Counted from the first letter of the stretch, positions 49,150 to 58,595 are shown. The stretch is DNA of 64,000 nucleotides from Streptomyces griseus subsp. griseus (GCF_000720255.1 NZ_JOJE01000039.1:67328-131327); one strand, 5' to 3'. Numbers and translations are program-made. The notes: generated by a model from the letters alone, not told the origin.

Positions 49150-51963
49150 GTGACCGTGCGACGGGAGTTCCAGGAGCCTGCGAGAAGCCGCCCCGACCTG
49201 GTCATCGGCAGGGACGAGCTGACGACGGCGGCGCGTGAGCAGCTCGCGCGCGGCGGCAGTGTGCTGCTCCACGGGCCCGCCGGAATAGGAAAGTCGACCG
49301 TCCTGCGGGCATTGGCCGCGGAATACGCCGATACGGCACGGATTGTGTTGCGCTGCTCGGCGACCGAGTCCGAATCCCATCTCCCCTTCCTGGCCCTGGC
49401 CGACCTCCTCGGTCTCGTCGTCGGCGAGGTCTCCGACCAACTGCCCGTCGCCCAGCGCACCGCCCTGGAGTCGGCGCTCACCGGACGCGGCGAGTCCACC
49501 CTCCAGAGCGACGGTCTCGCGCTGCGGCTGGCCGTACTGTCGGCGCTGCGCGCCCTCGCCGCGCAGCGCCCCGTCCTGATCGTCGCCGACGACCTCCAGT
49601 GGCTGGATTCAGCCAGCGCCGAACTCCTCGGCTTCGCCGCCCGCCGCCTCGGCGACACCCCGGTGCAGATGCTGTGCGCGGTACGGACCGAGGGGCAGGA
49701 GTACGACCGGCATCTACGCGCGTCCCCGCCGGACACCCTCGCCGTACGGCTCAACCCGCTCTCCCGCGCCCATGTCTCCGCGCTGCTCGACCACCGCGGC
49801 TACACCGACCTGCCGCGCTCCACCGTCCGCGACATCCACCGCACCAGCGGCGGCAACCCGCTGTTCGCCCTGGAACTGGGCCGCGCCCTCGCCGAGAACC
49901 CGACCCCGCCGCGCCCCGGTGAGCCGCTGCCGGTGCCCACCTCGCTGCGCGCCCTGGTCCTCAGCCGCCTGGACATGCTGTCGGACGAGGCCCGCCGCAC
50001 CCTCCTGGTGGCCAGCGCGGGCGCCCGCCCGACGCTCGCGCTGCTGCACGAGGCGGGGCTGGAGAACGCCGAGGCGGACACCGCGCAGGCCGCGGCGCTC
50101 GGACTGCTGACGACCGAGCCGGAGGGCCCGGCCGTACGGTTCGCGCACCCACTGATCTCCGCCGCGCTGTACGCGGAGGCCACCGCGCAGGAGCGGCGCG
50201 CCGCGCACGCCGCGCTGTCCACGGCCGCCTCCGACCCGATCGAGCGGGCCCGGCACCTCGCCCTGACGACCACCGGCACCGACCCGGAGGTCGCCGCCCG
50301 GCTCGCCGAGGCCGCCGCGCTCGCCCGGGACCGCGGCGCCCCCTCGGTCGCCGCCTCGCTCGGGCTGCTCGCGGCCCGGCACACCCCGGCCGACGGCGAA
50401 CCCGGCCCGGACGAACGCCGGTTGCAGGCGGCGGAGGACGCGATCATCGCCGGCGAGGTGGACCTCGCCCGGGACATCGCGCGCGAGGTGCTGACCCGGG
50501 CCACGGTGCCCGCCGAGCGGGTGCGGGCCTGGGAGGTGGTGATCGAGGCGGCCGGCCAGGCCATGGGCGACGTCGACGCCGTCTTCCCACAGGTGCTGGC
50601 CGACGCGGGCGACGACCCGAGGCTGCTCGCCCTGGTCCACTACCGGCTGGCCTGGCGGGGCCTGGTCGTGGTCGGCGAATTCGCCGAGGCCCGCCGGCAG
50701 GCCGCGCACGCGGCGGAGCTGGCCGCGCGGGGCGAGGACCGCCGCACCGAGCTGATGGCCCTGTCGCTCCAGGCCTCCACCGAGACCCTCATGGGGCACC
50801 CGGACGCGCCCGCCACCATCAAGCGGGCGCTGCGCGAACCCCAGGACCCGTATGTGGCGTGCCATCACAACGGCGTGGGGATGGCCCGGTTCCGCTGGCT
50901 GCTGATGAGCGACCAGCTGCCGGAGGCCCGCACGACCATCACCGCGCTGCTGCGCGAGGTGCAGCGGCGCGGCATGGTCGAGAGCGAGGTGCACTTCCAG
51001 CGCTTCCTCGCCGAGACCGAGCTGCGTTCCGGGCACTGCGGCCGCGCCCTCGACCTGGCCCGCGAGTCCCTGCGGCTGGCCCGGGACTCCGGCATCGGCC
51101 TGGGCGCCTCGGCCATGCTCACCTCCCTGGCGGAGGCCTCCGGCGGTGACGTGGACCGGGCACTGGTGCTGGCCCGGGAGGCGGTCGGGCGGGCCGAGGA
51201 GGACGGCGACCAGATGTACCTCTCCCGGGCCCTGGCCGCCCTGGGGTACGCCCAGTTGGTGGCCGGGGACGCGGCGGGCGCGGTCGGGTCGCTGCGCCGG
51301 GTGCGCGAGCTGGAGCTGGGCCTCGGCATCACCGACCCCGCGCGCGGCCGCTGGCAGGGGGACCTCGCCGAGGCCCTGGTGCGCGTCGGGGAGCCGGGCG
51401 AGGCGCAGGACGTGATCGACGTGACCCGCGAACACGCGATGCGGCTCGGCCGGGAGAGCATCCTCGCCGTCATGGACCGCGCGGAGGCGCTGGTGCGGGC
51501 GGCGCGCGGGGACCACGACGAGGCGCTCGCCCGACTGACCTCCGTGCAGGACCGGCTCGCCAAGCTGGGCTATGGCCTGGAGGAGGCGCGGGCCGCGTTC
51601 GCGCTGGCCCTGCTGCGCACGCGGCGGCCGGGCCCGACGTCGTACGACGAGTCGGCGCGGCTGTTCCGGCGGTGCCGGGCGCTGCCCTGGCTGCGTCAGG
51701 TGGACGCGGCCACCGCCGCGGTCGAGACGCAGCCGACCGCCGTCCCCGAGCGGGACAGCGCGTCGGCGGCGCTGGAGGGACTGGCCTCGATGGAGCGTCA
51801 GGTCGCCGCGCTGGTCATGGAGGGCGCCACCAACCGGGAGATCGCCGCACGGCTGTTCATCAGCGTCAAGACGGTCGAGGCGACACTCACCCGGGTCTAC
51901 CGCAAGCTGGGGATCCGTTCGCGGGTGGACATCGTCCGACTGGCTGCGGGGCGCCCACGGTGA
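49150..51963 (+). CDS. LAL-type LuxR regulator (large ATP-binding)
   Basis: A 937-residue regulator. The N-terminal STAND ATPase has Walker A LLHGPAGIGKSTVLRAL (about 39-55), Walker B PVLIVADDLQWLD (about 141-153) and a GNPLFALELGRAL sensor region (about 236-248). A long TPR-like helical middle spans about 400-840. The C-terminal LuxR HTH is at about 870-935 (SMERQVAALVMEGATNREIAARLFISVKTVEATLTRVYRKLGIRSR). GTG at 49150 has GGAGGGGA upstream. LALs often activate secondary metabolism or sugar use; no biosynthetic cluster adjoins it, so the target is open. Confidence 0.93.
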   Translation: MTVRREFQEPARSRPDLVIGRDELTTAAREQLARGGSVLLHGPAGIGKSTVLRALAAEYADTARIVLRCSATESESHLPFLALADLLGLVVGEVSDQLPVAQRTALESALTGRGESTLQSDGLALRLAVLSALRALAAQRPVLIVADDLQWLDSASAELLGFAARRLGDTPVQMLCAVRTEGQEYDRHLRASPPDTLAVRLNPLSRAHVSALLDHRGYTDLPRSTVRDIHRTSGGNPLFALELGRALAENPTPPRPGEPLPVPTSLRALVLSRLDMLSDEARRTLLVASAGARPTLALLHEAGLENAEADTAQAAALGLLTTEPEGPAVRFAHPLISAALYAEATAQERRAAHAALSTAASDPIERARHLALTTTGTDPEVAARLAEAAALARDRGAPSVAASLGLLAARHTPADGEPGPDERRLQAAEDAIIAGEVDLARDIAREVLTRATVPAERVRAWEVVIEAAGQAMGDVDAVFPQVLADAGDDPRLLALVHYRLAWRGLVVVGEFAEARRQAAHAAELAARGEDRRTELMALSLQASTETLMGHPDAPATIKRALREPQDPYVACHHNGVGMARFRWLLMSDQLPEARTTITALLREVQRRGMVESEVHFQRFLAETELRSGHCGRALDLARESLRLARDSGIGLGASAMLTSLAEASGGDVDRALVLAREAVGRAEEDGDQMYLSRALAALGYAQLVAGDAAGAVGSLRRVRELELGLGITDPARGRWQGDLAEALVRVGEPGEAQDVIDVTREHAMRLGRESILAVMDRAEALVRAARGDHDEALARLTSVQDRLAKLGYGLEEARAAFALALLRTRRPGPTSYDESARLFRRCRALPWLRQVDAATAAVETQPTAVPERDSASAALEGLASMERQVAALVMEGATNREIAARLFISVKTVEATLTRVYRKLGIRSRVDIVRLAAGRPR

Positions 51964-52375
51964 GCTGGGCGTCGTAGGTGTGCGCCGCGATCTCGTGGAG
52001 CCGGCGTCGCGCGGCGGCACCGCAGGTCTGCGGCGACTGCGACTTCCCCCACCACGTCCAGCAACCGCGGTCCGGGCCGGCCTCCCGCAGCGCATCCAGG
52101 AACTGCTGCGTCGACGCGGCCAGCCAGGCCAGCAGGGCCTCGAGCTCCCGCGGCGCGGCCGGGTCGCCCTGCGGTTCGGCCTTGGCCGTGGCGTCAGGCC
52201 CCGCGACGATGGTGGCGGCCCAGGCGTGGCGCCCCTCGCCCAGGTGCTGCACCGGGTCGAACAGCGTCCATTCGGGGCAGGTCGGCACCTGCACGTCGGG
52301 GCTGGTCGCGGCAGCGACCGCGGCGCGGAAGGCAGTCGACCGTTCGCAACGAGGGACAACCGAGGGTTTTCCCTG
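51950..52375 (-). pseudogene. Decayed DinB-fold maleylpyruvate isomerase-like gene
   Basis: The minus strand reads RCERSTAFRAAVAAATSPD and then VQVPTCPEWTLFDPVQHLGEG, WWGKSQSPQTCGAAARRRLHEIAAHTYDAQLTVGAPQP. This is the N-terminal two-thirds of the mycothiol-dependent maleylpyruvate isomerase/TIGR03083 family, with the metal His in QHLGEG and HEIAAHTYD. No start codon precedes the conserved N-terminus before a stop. The family similarity ends at GAPQP, where the sequence runs into the 3' end of the LAL gene on the other strand. Both ends are thus lost. GGAAGGAG at about 52376-52383 may be the old ribosome site. Confidence 0.72.
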
Positions 52376-52545
52376 CCCGACTCCTTCCGTGGGTAGGGGG
52401 TTCCCTCATTGGGGTCGGGGTGCGCCAGGCCATAGCGTGAGGGACGTGCCGCTCGCCCGGGCACACGGGGGTCGGTCCCGCGGCCCCCGTGCAAACCCCC
52501 CACACCCGCGCGACCCCCCACCGGCAACCCCCGCTGAGGAGACTC

Positions 52546-53336
52546 ATGTTCGGGCTCACCCGTGTCAGACAGACCGCCGCGGTCCTCGCGGCAACCGCGG
52601 CCGCGGCCGTCACCGCGCTCGCCGGCGCCCCCACCGCCGTCGCCGCGCCCCAGCCGATCGTGGGCGGCACGACCACCACGACGACCGCGTACCCGTTCGT
52701 CATGCAGATCACGGACGCCTCGCAGAACCAGTTCTGCGGCGGCACCCTCGTCTCCCCCACGAAGGTCGTCACGGCCGCGCACTGCATGGTCGGCGAGTCC
52801 ACCGGCAGCGTCCGAGTGGTCGGCGGGCGCACCTACCTCAACGGCACCAACGGCACGGTCAGCCGCGTCAGCAAGATCTGGTCCACCCGAGTTACACGGA
52901 CGCCACCAACGGCGACGACGTGGCCGTCCTGACACTGTCGACGTCGATGCCGTACACCACGGCGAAGTACGTCTCCTCCTCAAACACGTCCGTGTACGCG
53001 GCCGGCACCACCGCCCGCATCCTCGGCTGGGGCACCACCTCGGAGAACGGCAGCTCCTCCAACCAGCTGCGGACGGCGACCGTGCCGATCGTGTCCAACG
53101 CCGGCTGCGCCGGCTCGTACGGCTCCGACTTCGTCGCGAGCGACATGGTTTGCGCCGGATACACCTCCGGCGGCACAGACACCTGCCAGGGCGACAGCGG
53201 CGGTCCCCTGCTCATCGGGGGCGTCCTGGCAGGGATCACTTCTTGGGGCGAGGGCTGCGCGCAGGCCGGTTACCCGGGCATCTACACCCGGCTGACCACC
53301 TTCTCCGGCCTGGTGACCGCACAGGTCACCTCGTGA
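52546..53336 (+). pseudogene. Trypsin-like serine protease with a one-base frameshift
   Basis: The product would be a secreted chymotrypsin-family (S1A) protease of about 262 residues. It has a signal peptide (AAVLAATAAAAVTALAGAPTAVA), a short propeptide to the IVGGTTT activation site, catalytic His in VVTAAHCMVG, Asp in TNGDDVAVLTL and Ser in CQGDSGGPLL with disulfide cysteines. The N-terminal frame reads SKIWSTRV at about 52871-52895. Restoring one G at 52880/52881 gives KIWVHPSYTDATNGDD and joins the frames. Either the gene is inactive, truncated after 129 residues, or a G is missing in the assembly. The ATG at 52546 has GAGGAG upstream. Confidence 0.85.
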
Positions 53337-53376
53337 CCCGGAAGAATTCCTGAGCACCCCTCAGGTGAATACCAGG

Positions 53377-53413
53377 GGGCGCTGCGAGCCTCCACGAGCG
53401 GCCCGCAGCGCCC
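53377..53413. terminator. Hairpin between convergent protease and glycosylase genes
   Basis: GGGCGCTGCG (53377-53386) pairs with CGCAGCGCCC (53404-53413) around a 17-nt loop, 40 nt after the protease stop and 34 nt before the end of the convergent gene. Confidence 0.65.
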
Positions 53414-53447
53414 TCTATCCACGCGTCCACTTGGATCCCGGAGCCGT

Positions 53448-54557
53448 TCAGGCGCCCACGACGGTCCCGAACCGGACGTCGTACGCGCTTCCCGGATGCA
53501 GCACCGCGAGCATCCGCTCCCCCTCCGCGGCGACCTCCTCCCGCTGCGCCCCGGTGAGGCGGCCGAAGGGCTCGACGACGAGGGCGTCCTCCGTCAGCTT
53601 CCACACGCCGGCCAGGAAGCCGTCGACGAGGAGGGTCGAGTACGCCACGTTCCGCTGCCAACTGCGGCCCCAGTACTCCTCGGGGATGACGCGGGTACGG
53701 TCCGCGTGGGAGAGGAGCAGGTTGTCGAACTCGGGGAGGAAGCGGGGCGGGGCCGGGGTGGCGGGGTCGGGGCGGGGTGCGTCGGGCAGGTCGAACAGCT
53801 CGACGCCGTTGGTGTCCCGGAAGGTGAGCAGTCGCGGGCGCAGCCGTTCGAACGCGGGGCGCAGGCGGGTGAGGCCGGACCAGGTCTGCATGTCCTTGAC
53901 GGAGGCGGGCCCGAAGGCGGCGAGGTAGCGCAGGACGGCCTCGTCCGGGGCGGGCGCCTCCGCACTGTCGCGGCCGAGCCAGTGCTCGGCGGTGGTGAGG
54001 GCGACCTGGCCGCTCCGGCCCCACAGGCCCCGCGGTGTGACCTGGACGAGCGGCAGCCTGCAGCGGGCGGCGATGGCGAGGGCCTGCGGATCGGCGTCCG
54101 GCCACTCGACGAGCAGGGCCTCGCGCAACTGCTTCATGGTGCGCGGCTCCGCCTCGACGAACGCGCGGGCCAGGGCGGCGAGGCGGTCCAGGTCGACGCC
54201 GGCGAGCCGCTTGCGGAAGAGGCCGAGCTCGCGCTCCCGGGCGGGCTGCACCAGTGGCCGCAGGGTGAGGCAGTCCTCGGCGGTGTGCGTGTGGATGGTC
54301 GAGCGCAGGGTGACGATGCGCACGACCCGACGCTCGGCCATGAGCTCCGACAGCTGCTCGGGGGCGAACCCCTCCAGGCGGGCGGCGAGCGCGTGGTACG
54401 GCGGCTTCACGTTCTGCGCCTGGAGACCGACCAGATGCGTGACGGCCGCCTCGGCACCCATCGGCGAACGCCGCAGGAGCAGTTGCCGGCCGAGGGTCGC
54501 ACGGTTCAGGGCGCGGGCGCCGAGCACGGGGGCCGTGGCGGCCGTCGTCTTCGTCAT
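53448..54557 (-). CDS. AlkZ-like DNA glycosylase (HTH_42 family)
   Basis: A 369-residue protein of the HTH_42 (YcaQ/AlkZ) family, built of tandem winged helices. The catalytic QxQ motif is visible in THLVGLQAQNVKPPYHALAARL (about 41-62). Other anchors are RIVTLRSTIHTHTAEDCLTLRPLV, RTMKQLREALLVEWP and FLPEFDNLLLSHADRTRVIPEEY. AlkZ-type enzymes excise bulky alkyl adducts or unhook interstrand crosslinks; Streptomyces copies often protect against the producer's own genotoxin. ATG at 54555-54557 is used; a longer GTG or ATG start at 54587 is possible. No toxin cluster is seen next to it. Confidence 0.85.
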   Translation of the reverse strand: MTKTTAATAPVLGARALNRATLGRQLLLRRSPMGAEAAVTHLVGLQAQNVKPPYHALAARLEGFAPEQLSELMAERRVVRIVTLRSTIHTHTAEDCLTLRPLVQPARERELGLFRKRLAGVDLDRLAALARAFVEAEPRTMKQLREALLVEWPDADPQALAIAARCRLPLVQVTPRGLWGRSGQVALTTAEHWLGRDSAEAPAPDEAVLRYLAAFGPASVKDMQTWSGLTRLRPAFERLRPRLLTFRDTNGVELFDLPDAPRPDPATPAPPRFLPEFDNLLLSHADRTRVIPEEYWGRSWQRNVAYSTLLVDGFLAGVWKLTEDALVVEPFGRLTGAQREEVAAEGERMLAVLHPGSAYDVRFGTVVGA

Positions 54558-54829
54558 ACAGGGCACGCTAGCGGGGCTTGCGGACAAGTACGGTCCGCGA
54601 CTCCCTCAAGACAGCTGGTCGTTCCCCAGCTCAACGGCAGGCGGTGGGGGCCCGGTTGGCTCCGACGACTACGTCGTCCCTCACCGCTGCAGCGCCGGTT
54701 CCGGGACGCGACCACCGCCACCGCCCACGTCCAGGTGAAGACGGGCACGTGGGAGACGACCGGTCGTGTCCTGCTCGGCGTACCGGCGGGCACGGAGCGG
54801 CTCTGACCGGGGGCACCGGATCTCGCGCC
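54558..54829. other. Intergenic region with a possible gene tail
   Basis: A plus-strand frame ending at 54806 carries VKTGTWETTGRVLLGVPAGTERL, which reads like the natural C-terminus of a lost protein, but no upstream portion could be matched. Otherwise nothing is seen; the promoter of the AlkZ-like gene must lie near 54560-54620. Confidence 0.4.
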
Positions 54830-54867
54830 GGGGTGTGACGAGCGACCACGACCGCTCGTCACACCCC
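54830..54867. terminator. 15-bp perfect-stem terminator of the fucosidase gene
   Basis: GGGGTGTGACGAGCG (54830-54844) pairs fully with CGCTCGTCACACCCC (54853-54867) around an 8-nt loop, 7 nt beyond the fucosidase stop. Confidence 0.85.
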
Positions 54868-54874
54868 GAGGGGA

Positions 54875-57106
54875 TCACTGGGCCGTGAAGGTCCACAGCA
54901 GGTTGGTGCTGCTGCCGTACGACCACTGCTTGGTGATGGAGCCCGAGGCGACGTTGCCGCCGCCGTCGAGGACGAGTCCGGTGGTGCGGTTGGCGACGGA
55001 GTAGCGGCCGGCTCCGCGATGGGTGATCGTCCACTGCTGGTTGGTGCCGCCGTTCCAAGCGGCCTGCCGGGCGGCGGAGCCGTTGGTGGTGGCACCCCAG
55101 CCGTCGGCGACCATGCCGTTGGTGCGGTTGACCAGCTTGTAGTAGCCACCGCCGACCGCCACCGCCTGCCACTGGAGGTTGTTGCTGCCGTCCCAGGTCC
55201 ACTGCTTGAGGTTGGACCCGGAGGCGACGTTGCCGCCGCTGTCCAGGGCCAGGCCGTCGGTGGCGTTGGTGATCCGGAAGTATGTCGAGGGGTTGAACTG
55301 CACCTTCAGCGACGTGATCGCGTCGTTGTTGCCGGTGACCCGCAGGTCGGGGTTGTCGGCGGTGAAGGTCCAGGAGGTGCCGGTGAAGTTGTCCCCTGAG
55401 TAGCCGATCACCTGGCAGCCCGCGGCCAGCCGGAGGGAGGAAAGGACGTTGGGGCCCAGTCCGGCCGACGTCAGCGCACTCGCGGTGTAGTCGCCGAGAG
55501 CGAGCGCAGCACCGGTGCCGACGTAGTTGACGTCCGCGAAGGCGACGGCGCCGGACAGCCGCAGGGCGGGGATGTCTCCGGAGAAGGTGAGCTTGAGGAC
55601 GTACGCGTTGGCGCTGAACGGCGCCGAGGAAGGCAGGGCCACCGTGAGGCCGGTGGAGGTCTGTGTCGGCGTCGCCAGGCTGATGTAGTTGCCGGCGGTC
55701 GAGTCGAGCAGCTTCACCGAGGTCAGTGAGGAGAGGTCGATCTGGTTCGAGCCGAGGGTCTTGATCGTCACTGAGCTGCCCGGCCAGCCGAGGATGGTGG
55801 CGTACAGGACGTTGTTCGCCTTGTTGCGGGTGAAGCGGATGTCCTGCGGGGTGCCGGCCGTCGGGTTGGTGAAGGAGCCGCCGCCCATCTTCGTGGGTCC
55901 CTCGCCGTACGTGGTCCACGCCCGGGTGCTGTACACCGACTCGCCGAAGCGCTTCAGGTAGTCGCCGATGCCGAGCAGGATGTTCTTCTGAGCCTGCGGG
56001 ATCGTGCCGTCGGCCATCGGGGCGATGTTCAGCAGCACGTTGCCGTTCTTGCTGACCCGGTCGAGGAACGAGTGCAGCATCTGCTGGGTGGTGTAGTAGC
56101 CGATGCCTTGTGTGTAGCACCAGCTGCTGCTGGAGATGCTGTCGTCGGTGAGCCAGTACGGGGAGGTGAGGTCGGCCGGGCCGCCGCGCTCGTAGTCGAA
56201 GACCTCGCCCTTGCCGTTCATGCCGTCCTTGTAGGTGGCGACGACCTCGCGGCCCCAGCTGTTGGCCTGGTTGTAGTAGTACGACAGGAAGTTCAGCCGC
56301 TGTGTCTCGTCGACCGCGTCGAGCTTGAAGTCCTGCCACAGGATGTCGGGCTGGGCGCGGTCGATGACCTCCTTGAGCTTGTCGTACCAGAGCTGGTTCT
56401 CCGCCGTCGCGCCCAGCTGGCCGTAGAGCTTCTTGAGGCTGGGGTCGGTCTGGGCGGGAGCGTACTGGTAGAAGCCGTTGTAGTTGTACGCGTGGTGCAT
56501 GGCCACCAGCAGCTTGAGGTTCTTGGCGCGGATGGCCGTGGTGAAGAGCTGCAGCAGGTTGAGCCCAGGGCCCTTGTTCACCGAGTTCCACTCGTTGACC
56601 TGGCTGTCCCACATGGAGAAGCCGTCGTGGTGCTCTGCGACGGGGCCGGCGAACCTCGCGCCGGCGTCGACGAACAACTGCGCCCACTCGTCGGGGTCGA
56701 AGTTGCCGCCCGCCGACTTCAGCTTCGGCGCGAACTTCACGGTGTTGCCCGCCAGGTCCTGAGCCCCATTGATGAAGTTGTGGTACGGCCACGCCGAGGG
56801 CTGGCCGTAGGTCGCGATGTGGTGTTGGTTGGCGTTGCTGCCGCTTTGGTACATGTTGCGCGGGTACCACTCGTTGTCGTACGCCGGAACGCTGAAGACA
56901 CCCCAGTGGAAGTAGATGCCGAACTTGGCGTCCTGGAACCACTCCGGGGCCGGCGGGTGCTGGTCCACCGAATTCCAGTCGGGCGTGTACGTGCTGGGCG
57001 CCGCCTGCGCGCTGCCGGCACCGAACAGGCCTCCGGCTACGGCGGCCGCGGCCACGCAGGTGGAGCCGGCGAGGAACCGGCGTCTGTTGATCGAAGAGCT
57101 GGACAT
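54875..57106 (-). CDS. Secreted alpha-L-fucosidase (GH29) with ricin-type lectin
   Basis: A 743-residue exported enzyme. Tat signal at 1-35 (SINRRRFLAGSTCVAAAAVAGG, twin arginine). GH29 catalytic domain at about 45-350: WFQDAKFGIYFHWGVFSVPAYDNEWYP, VAEHHDGFSMWDS, and nucleophile Asp in QPDILWQDFKLDAVD. A beta-sandwich (about 360-480), a beta/gamma-crystallin-like module with GYSGDNFTGTSWTFTADNPDL (about 545-570) and a ricin-B repeat domain with three QW-type units (about 600-743) follow. It releases L-fucose from glycans outside the cell. It is divergent from the fucose ABC and catabolic operon and shares a CATCACGTG box with it. Confidence 0.95.
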   Translation of the reverse strand: MSSSSINRRRFLAGSTCVAAAAVAGGLFGAGSAQAAPSTYTPDWNSVDQHPPAPEWFQDAKFGIYFHWGVFSVPAYDNEWYPRNMYQSGSNANQHHIATYGQPSAWPYHNFINGAQDLAGNTVKFAPKLKSAGGNFDPDEWAQLFVDAGARFAGPVAEHHDGFSMWDSQVNEWNSVNKGPGLNLLQLFTTAIRAKNLKLLVAMHHAYNYNGFYQYAPAQTDPSLKKLYGQLGATAENQLWYDKLKEVIDRAQPDILWQDFKLDAVDETQRLNFLSYYYNQANSWGREVVATYKDGMNGKGEVFDYERGGPADLTSPYWLTDDSISSSSWCYTQGIGYYTTQQMLHSFLDRVSKNGNVLLNIAPMADGTIPQAQKNILLGIGDYLKRFGESVYSTRAWTTYGEGPTKMGGGSFTNPTAGTPQDIRFTRNKANNVLYATILGWPGSSVTIKTLGSNQIDLSSLTSVKLLDSTAGNYISLATPTQTSTGLTVALPSSAPFSANAYVLKLTFSGDIPALRLSGAVAFADVNYVGTGAALALGDYTASALTSAGLGPNVLSSLRLAAGCQVIGYSGDNFTGTSWTFTADNPDLRVTGNNDAITSLKVQFNPSTYFRITNATDGLALDSGGNVASGSNLKQWTWDGSNNLQWQAVAVGGGYYKLVNRTNGMVADGWGATTNGSAARQAAWNGGTNQQWTITHRGAGRYSVANRTTGLVLDGGGNVASGSITKQWSYGSSTNLLWTFTAQ

Positions 57107-57484
57107 GAGGACATCCCTGGTGCGGAGGAGGACAGGGTGGGGGCGGTTACGCATGAAGTTCGGTCATGTGTCCACGTGATGTCAACGGGTGCGCAGGGAT
57201 GAAAACCGAGGATTGACCAGCCGTTTTGCCGCTTGAGAACCATTTCGTCAGTAATTGCTGCGCCCTAAACATGGCATGTCTCACGGGAATCCCCTGGTTG
57301 GTTCGCCACAGAGATCGATGTTGATTGATGGGATGGATGATCTCCACACCCTCTCCACCTTCGCTCTTCACCATCCCTTTGAACTGCGATTTCATCACGT
57401 GACCTACGAGGGACTAGACAGCGTGCCCCAATCCTGCCTATACATACATCCCATCTCTCCTGGACCCAGCCCGAGGAAGTACCG
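57107..57484. promoter_or_regulatory. Divergent fucosidase/transport promoter region with paired CATCACGTG boxes
   Basis: This 378-nt region is notably less GC-rich than its surroundings. CATCACGTG occurs at 57173-57181 (read toward the fucosidase, overlapping a TTGACA-like -35 at 57180-57185) and at 57393-57401 (read toward the transporter, just upstream of a TAGACA -10-like hexamer at 57415-57420). The boxes have the same orientation relative to each gene, 66 and 83 nt before the starts. One regulator, not encoded in the window part of the cluster, probably binds both. Confidence 0.65.
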
Positions 57485-58549
57485 ATGAGACTCAGAAGCG
57501 TCCTCTGTTCCACCGCCTCCGTCCTGTCCGCACTGGCGCTGCTCAGCGCCTGCGGTGGTGGCGCCAGCACCTCGGCGTCGTCGACCGACTCGCCCCTGGT
57601 CGGCGTCGACTACCCGCGCTCCGACACCGACTTCTGGAACTCGTACATCAAGTACACGCCGGAGTACGCCAAGCAGCTGGGCCTCTCCCTCAAGACCACC
57701 AACTCGCAGAACGACGTCGCCAAGCTGACCGCCAACGCGCAGACGTTCATCAGCCAGGGCGTCAAGGGCATCGCGATGGCCCCGCAGGACACCGCCGCCA
57801 TCGCGCCGACGCTGTCACAGCTGAAGGCGAAGAAGATCCCGGTCGTCACCGTCGACACCCGCCCCGACAACGGCAACGTGTTCATGGTGGTGCGCGCCGA
57901 CAACCGGGCGTACGGCGAGAAGGCGTGCCAGTACCTGGGCACCAAGCTGGGCGGCAAGGGCAAGGTCGTCATGCTGGAGGGCGGCCTGGACTCCATCAAC
58001 GGCCGTGACCGCACCGAGGCGTTCAACGACTGCATGAAGAAGAGCTACCCGGGCATCAAGGTGCTCGGCGAGGCCACCAACTGGGACGGCGCGGTCGCCG
58101 CTCAGAAGCTGCAGACGGACCTGACCGCCAACCCGGACATCAAGGGCGTCTACATGGAGTCCAGTTTCGCCTTGGCCGGCACGCTCCAGGTGCTCAAGCA
58201 GAAGGGTCTGCTGGTCGACCCGAAGGACAAGAAGCACGTCTTCATCGTCTCCAACGACGGCATTCCGGAGGAGCTGAAGGACATCGCCGCGGGCAAGATC
58301 GACGCCACTGTCTCGCAGCCGGCCGACCTCTACGCCAAGTACGCCCTGTACTACCTGAAGGCCGCGATCGACGGGAAGACGTTCAAGCCCGGCAAGACCG
58401 ACCACGACAGCACCATCATCCAGGTCCGTCCCGGCCTGCTCGAGGACCAGCTGTCCGCCCCCCTCGTCACCGCCGACGGCGGCACCTACGGCGGCGTGCC
58501 CAGCGTGAAGAGCGACGACAAGTCGCTGTGGGGCAACAACCTCGGCTGA
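57485..58549 (+). CDS. ABC sugar-binding lipoprotein, probable L-fucose
   Basis: A 354-residue solute-binding protein. Lipoprotein signal with lipobox LLSAC (cysteine at about 23), then the periplasmic-binding type 1 fold of CUT2 systems: FWNSYIKYTPEYAKQLGLSLKTTNSQNDVAKLTANAQTFISQGVKGIAMAPQDTAAIAP, VVTVDTRPDNGNVFM, and GGLDSINGRDRTEAFNDCMKK. Placed first in an operon with ABC parts and L-fuconate enzymes, it should capture L-fucose released by the divergent fucosidase. Specificity is inferred from context. Confidence 0.92.
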   Translation: MRLRSVLCSTASVLSALALLSACGGGASTSASSTDSPLVGVDYPRSDTDFWNSYIKYTPEYAKQLGLSLKTTNSQNDVAKLTANAQTFISQGVKGIAMAPQDTAAIAPTLSQLKAKKIPVVTVDTRPDNGNVFMVVRADNRAYGEKACQYLGTKLGGKGKVVMLEGGLDSINGRDRTEAFNDCMKKSYPGIKVLGEATNWDGAVAAQKLQTDLTANPDIKGVYMESSFALAGTLQVLKQKGLLVDPKDKKHVFIVSNDGIPEELKDIAAGKIDATVSQPADLYAKYALYYLKAAIDGKTFKPGKTDHDSTIIQVRPGLLEDQLSAPLVTADGGTYGGVPSVKSDDKSLWGNNLG

Positions 58550-58595
58550 TGGCCCGTCAGGGACGACAACGGCGCATCTAGACAAGGCGGTTGAG

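Noticed and set aside
49714..52983. 1089-codon minus-strand open frame
   Set aside because: It lies opposite the LAL regulator and protease genes, which have recognisable domains. Its sequence is low-complexity and matches nothing I know, except the short DinB-fold relic, which is in another frame.
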